Shown: positions 11,208 to 21,479 of the stretch, piece by piece
Numbering within the stretch: the stretch's first letter is position 1
Layout of the letters: every line of letters begins with the position of its first letter
Assembly (NCBI GenBank): GCA_015680685.1
Contig: MNCI01010180.1
Location: 231,667-295,666, forward strand
Source: Gnetum montanum
Lineage: Eukaryota > Streptophyta > Gnetopsida > Gnetales > Gnetaceae
DNA: 64,000 bases
Direction: 5' to 3'
The notes under the pieces: generated by a model
What the model saw: only the letters and a program-made list of their open reading frames with translations
Databases searched by the model: none
What the model was told of the DNA's origin: nothing
Program-made: the position numbers and the translations under genes

Positions 11208-11419
11208 ATGAAGGAGACTGTACATTTCCAAGCCAAGAGAGACCATAGAAACTGGTGGATGGATGGATGAAGTGAACTCATTGCCTACCATATCAAAAGA
11301 AACATACCTTAGTATCAACATCGTGACTTAAAGGTAAAAACCAAACATTAGCAATCAACATGAAAATAGTTCATACCATCACGAAGAACACTTATTGGGT
11401 GACAAACTTATAGGGTGGA

Positions 11420-11459
<40 letters not shown>

Positions 11460-11651
11460 GAAAAGAATAACACTGTTGCAAAATAAAAACAAGAAAAGTT
11501 AAAGAAATTTGTAAAACAAAAATGTGTAAGACAAAAATGTGTAAAACAAAAATGTGTAAGACAAAAACTTATAAAACAAAAAGATGTAAAATAAAAATGC
11601 GTAAAACAAAAATGTGTAAAACAAAAACTTAAAAAGAACTGAGGGCCCCAT
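11208..11651. repeat. Exact duplicate of 10273-10716
   Basis: Both stretches start ATGAAGGAGACTG, end GAGGGCCCCAT and have equal length, including the CA run and the 15-bp array. After 11651 the sequence continues ATGATTAGCATAAG, in line with the related element at 57275. Two overlapping contig ends placed side by side explain this better than a biological duplication. Confidence 0.9.
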
Positions 11652-11936
11652 ATGATTAGCATAAGTGGCCATCTCCCCCATGACTGAATTGCAAGGGAGA
11701 GATCTGAAATAATGAACGTCTATTTGAATTTTGTAGAAGTGCCCAACTCCTCCCAATTGATGATCTTAGGTTGAGGGGTGGGAGTTGGTGACGCTCATAT
11801 TCTAACGTGTCTATGCCTTCATTATTGGCATGGTTTTTCTCCTCAGTTCGTTCCATGCATATTGTTTGCTCTTTTGAGTAGTTATCAACCATGGGGTGTC
11901 TACTACTTGTTGTGTGGTTGCTACATACAGGCATCT

Positions 11937-12875
11937 TTATTTCAAAGTTTCAAGAGCACACCTGTTACATGGAGGCATTTCCTCCACGTCATCACCCAAT
12001 GAATCACTATATGTGATGCATGGAACTTTTCTCTTCTCGATCTTGCCATAAATTTTTATCTTAGAAATCTCCAAGGAAATATCGTGGATCCTAAGGCATG
12101 TGTCTACTGTACTCAGCCATGCCCTTTCCATTATAATTGGGCAGCCCCCTTCGTTGTTGTTGACTTCAATCACCATGAAATTAGCTGGGTAGGACCAACC
12201 ACACACAGTGGTAACAATGTCCTCCACCAATCCCAAGGGAATGGTGATGGACTGATCTACCAGCTCTAGTTGAATGTTACTCTTCTTAAGTTGGGGCAGG
12301 TTCTAGGCTTGATACATTTCTCATGAAATTAAGTTGACTCCGAAACCTGAGTCAAGAAGAGCCTTATGTGGTGCATTCTCGGTGATTTGTAAATAAATTA
12401 AGGGGCTTCCAGGATTAGTTAGTTTCCTAGGAAGGTGACCTACCTTGATCCAGTCGGTTATGGTATGCGTTAACAGAACTGTATGCGTTAAGCTTTGTTG
12501 GACTGAAGGGTGCACCGAAGCCTTAATTGTTGGAGAGGCATGCCCGGACTCAATTGTTTGTTGTTGTGAGAGCTTGTTTGGGCTTTTGGTTCTGAAGAAA
12601 GGTCTTCTCTTGTCAGAACCAACAGCGGGTTGAATGTTTACTACTCTCATAGCGTGGCATTGCTGCGGTTGAGTAGGGGGTTTCCCTTGCATTGTTAGAG
12701 AAGGAGGTGTTGTGGGAACTACTAGTGGAAGAGGTGCAGATGGAGTTGGAGGATGGTGAGTATGTGGGGTGCCTCTTGGAGGAGATGGAGTCTTCCTAAA
12801 GTACTCCTGAACTTGGTAGTGACATTGGGGAGTTGTGTGACTCATAGAGTCACTTGGACAAACCAGCTGCTGCAC
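11937..12875 (-). pseudogene. Protease region of the 7674 element
   Basis: On the minus strand a proline/glutamine-rich linker (12875 to about 12500) leads into PLIYLQITENAPHKALLDSGFGVNLIS, the active-site loop of an Athila-type aspartic protease (catalytic D in LLDSG). After a frame change, 12236 to 12060 reads GLVEDIVTTV, FMVIEVNN and CPIIMERAWL, the flap and the C-terminal signature, where the usual glycine-arginine pair is degraded. The protein is broken between the two halves. The element then runs through NEGIDTLEYERHQLPPLNL near 11820 and stops short of RT. Confidence 0.8.
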
Positions 12876-13059
12876 ATAATATCCATAAGGATCAGGTTGC
12901 CGGTAAGGGTACTGTTGTGTCGGAGGTGGAATCCCCCATGATTGTGGGTATTACCATTGCTGATGCTATCCGATGGGTTGTGGTGGAGTTCCACTTGGAT
13001 AGTACGTTAGTGGTTGATGGAACTGCCTTGGGTTACCTTGTGGATAAGGTAACCTTCGG

Positions 13060-14610
13060 GGTGTTTGTCATTGGTTGAGTCTTGGATTAAGTGCATACAC
13101 CCTAGAATCCTGTAGATGTGAGATGATTGGATAACATCCCTTGGGATGATCATAATGACAGATCTCACATCCATTATCATCATCTGTGTCTGAATCCACA
13201 ACTTCATCAGAGATAGTAATTTTTCCCTTACCCTTGTTATGTGCAGGGCTTGAATTTCTTTGCTTTGTCTTGTCCTTGTCATTACCTTGTTCCTCCTTAG
13301 ACTCTTCTACAATTTTCAAGATAGTTTCAAGTCTGGAGTCTAAGGAATCCCACAATTGATCCATCTTAGCCGATACTTCTATTGTTAATTTTTGGATCAG
13401 CAAGGTTTTTCTATTCACCAACTCTTCGAGTGACGACTCATCCTCTTCATCACAAAATTTCACTCCCTTCTTTTGAAGGGAGGGATCATGGTTGTATTCT
13501 TCTGCACACTCTCTTTTTCATAGTTCACCTTCTTCTTTTGCTACTTGTTCCAACAAATGATGAACTTCATGGGCTCTAAGTTCTGATAGTCTTCCTTGGA
13601 CATAAGTCCCAAGGGTTCTTCTAGTTTCATGCCTTAGCCCATCTACGATATGGCAGAGTTGATCCCACTATGCATAACCATGGCCCGGGCAACGATGTAA
13701 CAATGTGTAGTAGTGGGCCATGGTAGCATCCAAGTGTTCATGAGTACCTTGCTTCCATCCTTGGATCTGCTTACGTAAATTAGACACTCTGGAGTACATT
13801 TGATATTTATCGTTGAAGAGTTCTAACATTGTACTCCACCTCCTGATGGTTTCCAGTTCTAAGAACCGGTACCAACTCTCTGCTTCTTTAATGAGTATCC
13901 TTGGAAACAACTTAAGTTTTTTCCACTCATTCTCTATGTTTTACAAGGTGCAGGCATCGTGGAATGCTTGTAAATGATGTTGCGGATTAGTGTTGTATCC
14001 CCCTTCAAATCATGGGATGTTGTTCATGTCTAAGTGTTTAATTTGACTATCTTTTAAATGCCTTGTGGGAATTCTTATAGTCTTCGTTATGTCAAGCATA
14101 CTCCAGGTTTCATGTAGGGGTTCGTCATGATCATCTCTTTCATGATGCCTGTGATGTCTACCTTGTTCCCTACTTTTCCTTCGTTCGTGCCCTTGTCCTC
14201 TCTCTTGACTTTCCCATCAAGGTCTCTCATTTTTCTTACCTTTATCCTCACCGTTATGCTCATGATGGTTGTGCCCAGATGTGGAAGGAGAGGGTGAGTG
14301 ATGAGATGAAGGAGAAGAATAAGGGGAACCATCACCATGGTGATGCTTCTTACCTTCTCTTCAGCTGCTACGGCCCCGATCATGATGAAGATCTAAGTGC
14401 CCATCCTTGTCTTTTGTTGTTGTTCCCTCTGTGAATAGTTGGTGCTCATGGGCATTAAAACCAGGGTTATGTATCATTGATCGTAGGTTCTGATACCCAA
14501 CCTCTTCACCATCATTAGGAGGGGAAACATCATTTGATAGAGAACCCATTATGAGTGGTTCACCATCTCTTATTTCGCTAAGGACATGCGGGCCTTTGCC
14601 CTTCAACAGG
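13060..14610 (-). pseudogene. gag of the 7674 Athila-like element
   Basis: Several minus-strand frames together give a gag polyprotein. 14361-14606 and 14087-14383 are a basic, histidine- and arginine-rich N-terminal part. 13668-13910 is the conserved retrotransposon gag core (KEAESWYRFLEL, ELFNDKYQMYSRVSNLRKQI and a terminal HRCPGHGYA). 13068-13463 holds a coiled acidic part and a cysteine cluster CEICHYDHPKGC, a knuckle-like motif. The same order is seen in the 54476 element. At least four frameshifts or stops separate the parts. Confidence 0.8.
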
Positions 14611-15103
14611 GTATGTTGGCTTTCCTACCTTAAGTCCCTCATACGTTGTGCTTCTGTGGCATAATAATCCCTTGTATCAAAGTCACCTATAACGTATTCA
14701 GCATAGAGTTGAGTCATGCCAATCTGTGCCAAAGCATGGAGAAGCATGTTTGGGACTGATCAATCTGGAGGTAACACGATGTTACCTTGCAAATCTCTCC
14801 ATCACACCTATTCGTCTTAATGGAGGATAAAATTAAAATTAGGAATATACTTATTGGAATGAGTATATACTATCTGGTATTGTTGAGGACTTGGAAGATT
14901 TAGGCTATGTGTTTTTGATTGTCAACTGTTCTTTGTATTATCCCTAGGCAGTGAGTTGCTCTTGTTAGAAGAATACATTTTTATCGGTGTGCTATTTCAC
15001 CATTATATAAATTCTTATTTAATTAATTAACCCAAAGGTTTGTTTAGGCTCCCAACGATGTGAGTGATATCCTTTATGTTCTATTCAGTGCACAAACACT
15101 TAG
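14611..15103 (-). other. Leader between PBS and gag of the 7674 element
   Basis: This is noncoding or gag N-terminal sequence downstream of the PBS. It aligns with 63110-63626 of the 54476 element, for example in blocks around CTTTGCCCTTCAA and the GCCAATCTGTG region. No start codon can be chosen with confidence. Confidence 0.5.
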
Positions 15104-15121
15104 TCCCCAGCAATGGTGCCA
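15104..15121 (-). other. Primer-binding site, tRNA-Asp type
   Basis: The minus strand reads TGGCACCATTGCTGGGGA one base inside the 5' LTR. It resembles the complement of the plant tRNA-Asp 3' end used by Athila elements. The mismatches are all at positions that would be CpG, so they fit methylation-driven decay. Confidence 0.75.
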
Positions 15122-15122
15122 A

Positions 15123-16110
15123 TGATGAGTGGCGAGGTACCCCTAACTCAACCATACAAATAGGAGCGTAGCACGCGCGATCCGGTCGAACTCCATAGAC
15201 TAAGTGCCTACACACCCCATGGAACACTTAGGGTTAATCATTCGTTGTCTTCCCAGACTTACTTGTAGTTTTCACAGTGTATGGTTAAGTAAGTCTGAGG
15301 TATATGATTTTTATAGTCTTTTATGTTTTATGTCTCCTATGCTATTGAGGTGAAGGGTTGAGAAACTAATTACTAAATCTAACTAATGAACTAATTCTAA
15401 ATTACCTAGTGTTAGAATCTGTTCCAACTTACCATACACACCCTAAACCGATGCAATTTTGGCTACCAAATGCTAATCGTTACTGGGATTACCACGTGTA
15501 ACACACGTGCTCGAAGTGGTCGTACTGAGGTACTTAAGTAGGAGGAGAGGGTTGAGAGAGCTAATTTAGCCTAAGTGTAATGAGCAGTTGATTCCTTGAT
15601 TATCCGTACACATCCTTAAATGCTCGTAATCAAGTCATACTCATTTCTCATTTCTAGCCTAAGTGCGATGAACATCCATTTCTTGATTATCCGTACACAT
15701 CCTTAAATGCTCGTAATCATGTCATACTCATTCTGCATTACTAGGAGATAAGGGTGAGAGAGAGTAATAAATAACATTAAATAAAATCCTATTCCATGCA
15801 TTGCAAGGTTTATCTAGGAAGTTCATCTTTATTGCTGTACACAACTTGTGTTCAGGTACAATGTTGCTCGAATAAAGATCCATTCACTTTAGGGCTCCTA
15901 CTGCGGGCACATGGAAAATATTCTATCTCTGGAGTGATCAATCTACCAGAGTTTCCCTACTTCTAGCCTAGGATGATGAAACAAGGGAGAGCTGCCTCTT
16001 ATTTATAGATATGATGGTGCACGGTGATATTGCATACGTGATATCGTAGGGGACGATGTGATATCGCATGGGATGCAATATCACGGCCCATGCGATATTG
16101 CATCTCATCA
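15123..16110 (-). repeat. 5' LTR of the 7674 element
   Basis: This is a 988-bp direct repeat of 7674-8775 with the same TGATGAG/CTCATCA ends and followed by the TSD ATCTC. It shares the internal 91-bp duplication (copies near 15569 and 15656). It has a TATA box at 16000-16008 (minus strand CTATAAATA) and a shorter GATATC array. Confidence 0.92.
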
Positions 16111-16336
16111 ATCTCTATGTCCTAGATATTAGCTATGTAATTGAATGATCTCTTATGGAATAGTTGTAAGGTATATATTCTTACAAGGGATTGGTAGTCT
16201 TAGAAAAAAAGAGTGCTATCATGGGAAAAACAAAAAATGAAAAGGAATTCTAATTCTAAAATTATTTTTAAATCCTTTTCTAACATGGGTTAATGCATAT
16301 CATTGGTCTAATGGGAATATCATTTGAAAAAGTTAA

Positions 16337-17275
16337 TGATGTAGAGCTAATCATATCAACCTTAATTGATGTTCAAATCAAACTAGAAATTACGACTGAA
16401 AATAAGAAAAGAAACATAACTCTTTATTCTTTATAGCAAATATGATAATTCATACAAAATTTGAAAGCAAACATCCAAGGATAAATAATACCTAAGATCC
16501 TCTCATCACTCCCTTTCACACAAGACTTAAAGCCATACAACAATGATTCTTCTCACTTCCTCACACATACAATTGTTCAAAATGACTTATACTAAGAATA
16601 AGAGTGCTCAATAAGAGGTCAAATCTCCTCTCTCAAGCCACTCTTAATTTCTCTCTCTCTTGAGGTTCTCACTCTTGTAGGCTTATTTACTCACCTCATA
16701 CATGGAAGACTTTCTTCTCATCTTTCCCTTAAGACCAACCTTTTAATAGCCTATCCAACATTAGGCTTTGATGGCATTTTATAGCTTTTTGAATGACTAT
16801 TCATTTTCCCTTGGCACCTAAAATTTAAATTAATATCTTTTGAAGTCGACCTAAGAAGACATATTTAGAGTCAAAAGATGTCTATCCTAAGAGCAAAAAT
16901 CCTAGATAAAAGACATCTTTGACATGGAAAATATGTCTTTATTGAGATTTGAGCATGCATAGAAGACATCCTATGTTTATGAAAGATGTCTTCAGTTAAG
17001 AAAAAGCATATGGTTCCTGTGGAAGAATTATTTTTGGCTAGTAAAAATTTCTTTCATCTAGTGAAGACATCTTTCTAGCTAGCCTTTCCAAACCCAAGAC
17101 ATCCAGCTTGACACCCAAATTTTTCAAGACATCTAGCTGGACATTAGCCTTGAAAAATTTCAAACACCTCAAGATCATGCCAAAGTATATCCAATTCATG
17201 AGAACATGCCTCAAATCCATGAAAAGCCACAATCAATGAACAAATAACACAATGATGTTGGAGATCTCCACATCA
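16337..17275 (-). repeat. Left LTR of the 16337 element
   Basis: It pairs with 19451-20366 over its length. In the sense direction it has a TATA-like GCTATAAAA (16777-16785). Upstream of that lies a field of AGACATCT/AGATGTCT octamers and close variants (about 16857-17135, around nine), which occupies U3. Confidence 0.85.
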
Positions 17276-17599
17276 GCATTGTTCCCCTTAAAAAAAAACC
17301 TCTTGACTCCCAAAAAAGAGGCCTTTACACTTGGGATAGCTATTATCTCTCACATAGGCCACTGCACATAAAAATAAAACTATAATATAGATGGAAGGGT
17401 CGGTGCTCACAATATTTTGTTTCCACCATTCAACACTTATTATATAAATATACAAACACACAAACACAATGTATGAATGATACACATATACACATTGGCA
17501 CAATTGTATGTTTACATCATAATGAAGAAATTACATGAAAGAAGAATCTAATTGACTTTTTTCCTCAAAGGCTCTACTATGCTTTAATATTGAGAGCAT

Positions 17600-18800
17600 C
17601 AAATTCCATGCATCTCTTTCATGACCTGTAATAAAATAAGAATAAGAAAATTCAAAAGAACTAGGTCTCATCAACTTAGCTTGCATTCTTTATTTTCTTC
17701 TTCTTGGTTCATGAAAGTCTAATACTTAGCTACCTTCCACCACCATCATCATAACCACTAAGATTCTCTTCATGCTACTCATCCATTTCATAGCCAAGAT
17801 AATCAAGGTTATCAACATACTTCACAAATTCATCATTATTATAATCAATAGAAAACTTCTCCAAACTCTAGAAAATCATGTCATTATCAATGTCCTCACC
17901 AACATAAATAATAATCTTTCCATCATGGTTATTCCAATAGGCATTATGATCACATCCAAGCTTAAACATATTACCATCATTAGCCTTGCTCTCTCTAATA
18001 ATGCTGTCAAAATTCACATTGCTTTTACCAAACATAACATGATCCTGATCTCATTACAATTATAACCATTATCATGAATCTTAACATTAAAATTGAATGA
18101 CCCACTATTAAGCTAAAGTGAAAGACTAGCATTCCTCATACTAGCTTCACAATGAGAGATATTACTATCATTCACAAGGTAAAGAAAAGTCTTTCTTATC
18201 TTTTCATGGCTTCTTCCATTCATCCTTAGTTTAACCTAATCTTTCTCATTTGGCTTTCCAACATCATTAAAACTTAAAGGTTCTAGATACTAAATAGAAG
18301 CCCCCAAATGCAATGGTTCCTCCCCTTCAAAAAAATAATCAATAAGCTCTTCATCCCATTTTGGAGTGACCAACTTAAAAGGTAAATTCTTCTTCATGTT
18401 TGTAATATCATATTAATAAAAAATCTCATCAAAGAAATTATTCTTTTCAATACCCTAGCTAGAAGACTTATCTTTCTCCCATGATATAACCTTAAATTGG
18501 CTTAGAATCTCCTCTCCTTTTCCACAATGTATAGAATAATTATAAAAAGAATGAGTATCATACCTTCTAGTGATGTCCTTGATCCTCCTTGAAGAATTCC
18601 CTTGATCTTTAATTTTCCTTTAGCTTTGATCTTTTACCCTCCATGACTCATGAGGTAGGAGCTTTCCTTGATTAGTGGCATATATCATCTTGGATTTTGA
18701 ATATCTTTTAAGCTCTTGTGTTTCTCCATTAAAAGCTTTCAATATTAAGCACTCCCTTGTCCAGTAAGAGACACTTGAGAACTCCTTTTCTTCTTGACCC
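17600..18800 (-). pseudogene. Decayed unrecognised ORF inside the 16337 element
   Basis: Minus-strand reading with frame changes gives KMIYATNQGKLLPHESW, LPFKLVTPKWDEELIDYFF and an acidic, aromatic stretch with EFVKYVDNLDYLGYEM. These look like real protein sequence, since they are hydrophilic with a good residue mix, but match no family I can name. A gag-like role is possible from position only. Stops are frequent. Confidence 0.35.
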
Positions 18801-19450
18801 TACTTCATTAGATCCCTTATCTTTCTTTCTTTCTTGATAAATAGAAGATATCCTTTCAATTCTCTTCATAATACTCTCCTAAGCTCTTCTAAGCTCTTTT
18901 ACATCATATCTTTTCTAAGATCTTGTATACTAAGAGATGTAGGTGACATAATTAAAACTGAAACATAATCCTAATCAACACCAATAATACTCACAACTCT
19001 TCTTCAAGCTATGAGCATAGAACACACATACCCATAACTCCTTTTCTAGTTATGAGTATCAAATACACATAATCACTTTCATAAATCTAGGCATAATTTC
19101 TAAATACCCATAAGAAGATGGAAGGATATCAGGAGTAACCACAAATAATTTTGAAGTATCCAAATAGATCAAAAAAGAAATATAAAAATACATAATGTAA
19201 TTATCACAATTCTTGAAAACCATAGTTATTCTAAGCTAATGGGTATCTCAGATAATCTCTAATATTCAATACAATTGATCACCAAAAAGTAACAAAACAT
19301 GTTTTTTCAAACTGTATTAAGTATGGAGAATAGATCAATTTAAATTTCAAACCAAAATGGCACTAGAGATAACTAAATCCTTGTTTTTTGATGTAGAGAA
19401 TTCTTCTACTTGAGTAAATATTCTTTAAAATAAATGCTTTCATAGTAATT

Positions 19451-20366
19451 TGATGTGGAGATGGCTGCACAAACCACAATTGATGTCTAAATCCAACAAG
19501 AAATCACAATTGAACATAAGAAAAGAAGCATAACTCTTTATTATTACTTGTAAATATGAAAATTCATACAAGAACTAGAAGAAAACACCTAAGAATAGGT
19601 AATATCCAAGATTATCTCATCACTTCCTCTCATACAAGACTCAAAGCCATATAACAATGACTTTTCTTACTCACTCATGTATACAATTAACCAAAATAGC
19701 TTACAACAAGAACACTCAAGAAGTGCTCAAATCTCCTCTTTCAAGACACTCTTAACCTTTCTCTTTCGAAAGGCTCTTACTTGTAGATTTCTTCCTTCAC
19801 CTCATACTTGAAAGATCTTTTTTCTCATCTCCTCCTTGAAACTAGTATTTTCTCTTTAGACAAACCTACCCAAACTCAAGTATTAATGCCTTTTTAATAT
19901 ATTTTTGGATCATTTTTTGTCTTCCCTTGGTGCGCAAAATCTAAAGTAATATCTGTTGGATTTTGCATAAGAAGCTATATTTGGAGTGGAATGACATCTT
20001 TTCTAAGAGTGAAAGCCCTAGAGAGAAGACATTATTGGCTTGGAAAAGACATCTTTTGCAAGACTTGAGCCTGTAATGAAGACATTCTCTATCCATGGAA
20101 GATATCTATAGATAAGAAAAGACATCTTACTCCTATGAATGGTGCCTTTTTAGCCAATAAGGATATCTTTCTAGCTAGCCTTGCTAAATTCAAGATGCCT
20201 AGCTTAAAGCACAAACTCTTCAAACAAGCTACCATTAGTCTTAGAATATGCCAAACACCTCAAGATCATACCAAAGTGTATCCAACTCATGAGAACATGC
20301 CTCAACTTCATGAAAAGGCACAATCAATGAAGAGATGACACAATGGTCTTGGATATGTTTACATCA
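19451..20366 (-). repeat. Right LTR of the 16337 element
   Basis: It starts TGATGTGGAG and ends TTTACATCA, and aligns with 16337-17275. It has fewer intact GACATCT motifs (about 19985-20130) and a degraded TATA region. Confidence 0.85.
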
Positions 20367-20371
20367 ATTAA

Positions 20372-20905
20372 TAGCTATGATTAAACCAAGTTGATAGCTA
20401 TGCCTAAGTTCCAAACTAATAACAAGGTTAAAGATCAAAAGCATAACTAATGAAATTCTAGCACAATACCTTATAAAACATAAGCTAAAAATAAGTTAAA
20501 AGTTAAAAATAATATAAAAAATATTATTTTACCAAAATACAAATTATTGAAACAAACTATATGAAAGCTGAAGTAACACCCCATGTGCTAATGACCCATC
20601 TCATGCTTAATGCCTGCTAACATAGGACTTCAACAAAAGGGTTAGTGTGCATATGGTAAATGAAAGATAAATAAAAAAATTATAAAAATATTTAAAAATG
20701 CTCAAACGAAAATAAAATATTGAAATACATTTTAAAAAAAAGACTATTTAAAAGGGATAACAAGGCACATGGATTAAAATACAAAAGCATAGTTAATAAG
20801 AAGAATGAGTTTAGAAAGCATAGACATAGATTAGCAACATGACATCAAAGGCTCAATTCACAAACATACCAAGGGGTAAGGGGTAATTAAGGTAACGATG
20901 TTACA
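20372..20905 (-). repeat. 3' LTR remnant of the 20930 gypsy element
   Basis: On the minus strand TGTAACATCG starts at 20905, directly after a purine tract, as expected for the start of a 3' LTR. The stretch to the left is AT-rich and noncoding. The LTR end cannot be placed; it may continue left of the 16337 element, at 16116-16336. Confidence 0.5.
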
Positions 20906-20923
20906 CTTTTATCTCCTCCCCTA
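20906..20923 (-). other. Polypurine tract of the 20930 gypsy element
   Basis: Minus-strand AGGGGAGGAGATAAAAG lies between the end of pol and the LTR start TGTAACATCG. Confidence 0.65.
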
Positions 20924-20929
20924 AGAATC

Positions 20930-21130
20930 TTTTTCTTGGAAGATCTTAGGATGTTATATATATAGATATTTCTCCACTTTCCATGTTGCTTCCTGCACTC
21001 CATATCTTTCCTAGATAACCTTTACCACTTGAATGATCTTACTCAATATTTTCTTCATCTTTTCTACAATCTTAACTAGTCATTCCACAAAAATAACATT
21101 AGGTTGAAGTTTAACTTTATACCAATCTAT
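20930..21130 (-). pseudogene. Chromodomain-like C-terminus of gypsy pol
   Basis: Minus-strand residues include VKFYIGIKLQ-like barrel sequence, then FVEWLVKIVEKMKKIL, VVKV, EATWKVE and HPKIFQEKDS, the pattern at the end of chromovirus polyproteins where an EATWE-type stretch closes the chromodomain. The next feature in the sense direction is the PPT, so the protein ended here. Confidence 0.55.
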
Positions 21131-21479
21131 TTTATGACTAGGATATAAAATATACTTCCTCAACATCAAAATATGAAATACATCATGAATCAAATATAGT
21201 TGCTACAAAAGATCAAGTTGACAGAAAATATTACCAATTTTTTCAACATTGGAATGAGACCAATGTAGTGGGGAGCTAGCGTTTCTCTTCTACTAAGCCT
21301 CATAATATGTTTCAATGGAAAAACTCTAAGGAAATTTAATTACCAATGCTGAACTATGATTGTTGCCTCCTATTATTAGCATAGTTTGCATATCTATCTT
21401 GAGCGGCTTGCAATTTATCTTTGATAATTTTAATCTATTTTGTAGCCTCATTAATGCTAACTATTCTAGTTGTCTGTAT

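Larger units (their letters stand above)
7674..16110 (-). mobile_element. Athila-like LTR retrotransposon, non-autonomous (no pol), complete with TSD
   Basis: The element is bounded by two LTRs (7674-8775 and 15123-16110) with TGATGAG/CTCATCA ends and flanked by the identical 5-bp duplication ATCTC (7669-7673 and 16111-16115). On the minus strand the order is 5' LTR, PBS (15104-15121), leader, gag, protease, 3' spacer, PPT (8776-8785), 3' LTR. RT, RNase H and integrase, present in the relative at 54476-63758, are absent. Coding frames are broken. The Athila-type assignment rests on the tRNA-Asp-like PBS, the gag/protease style and the relative's RT. An assembly gap and an exact flanking duplication inflate the apparent length. 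Confidence 0.9.
16337..20366 (-). mobile_element. Non-autonomous LTR retrotransposon (LARD-like) of unknown family
   Basis: Two related direct repeats of 939 and 916 bp start TGATGT and end ACATCA, flanked by GTTAA (16332-16336) and ATTAA (20367-20371), a 5-bp duplication with one mismatch. The 2.2-kb interior has no RT, RNase H, integrase or protease motif. The minus direction is inferred from a purine-rich AAGGGGAAC tract next to the left LTR and from decayed minus-strand coding sequence. No convincing PBS was found next to the right LTR. Confidence 0.75.

Noticed and set aside
10485-11756. Long minus-strand frames with FCFTH repeats and an X-filled core
   Set aside because: They come from the 15-bp minisatellite, the CA run and the N gap; the open frame is a by-product of a period divisible by three.
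17038-17503. Short minus-strand frames (64 and 71 residues) at the left LTR end and the inner edge of the 16337 element
   Set aside because: They sit in LTR and flanking noncoding sequence and are not conserved in the right LTR.
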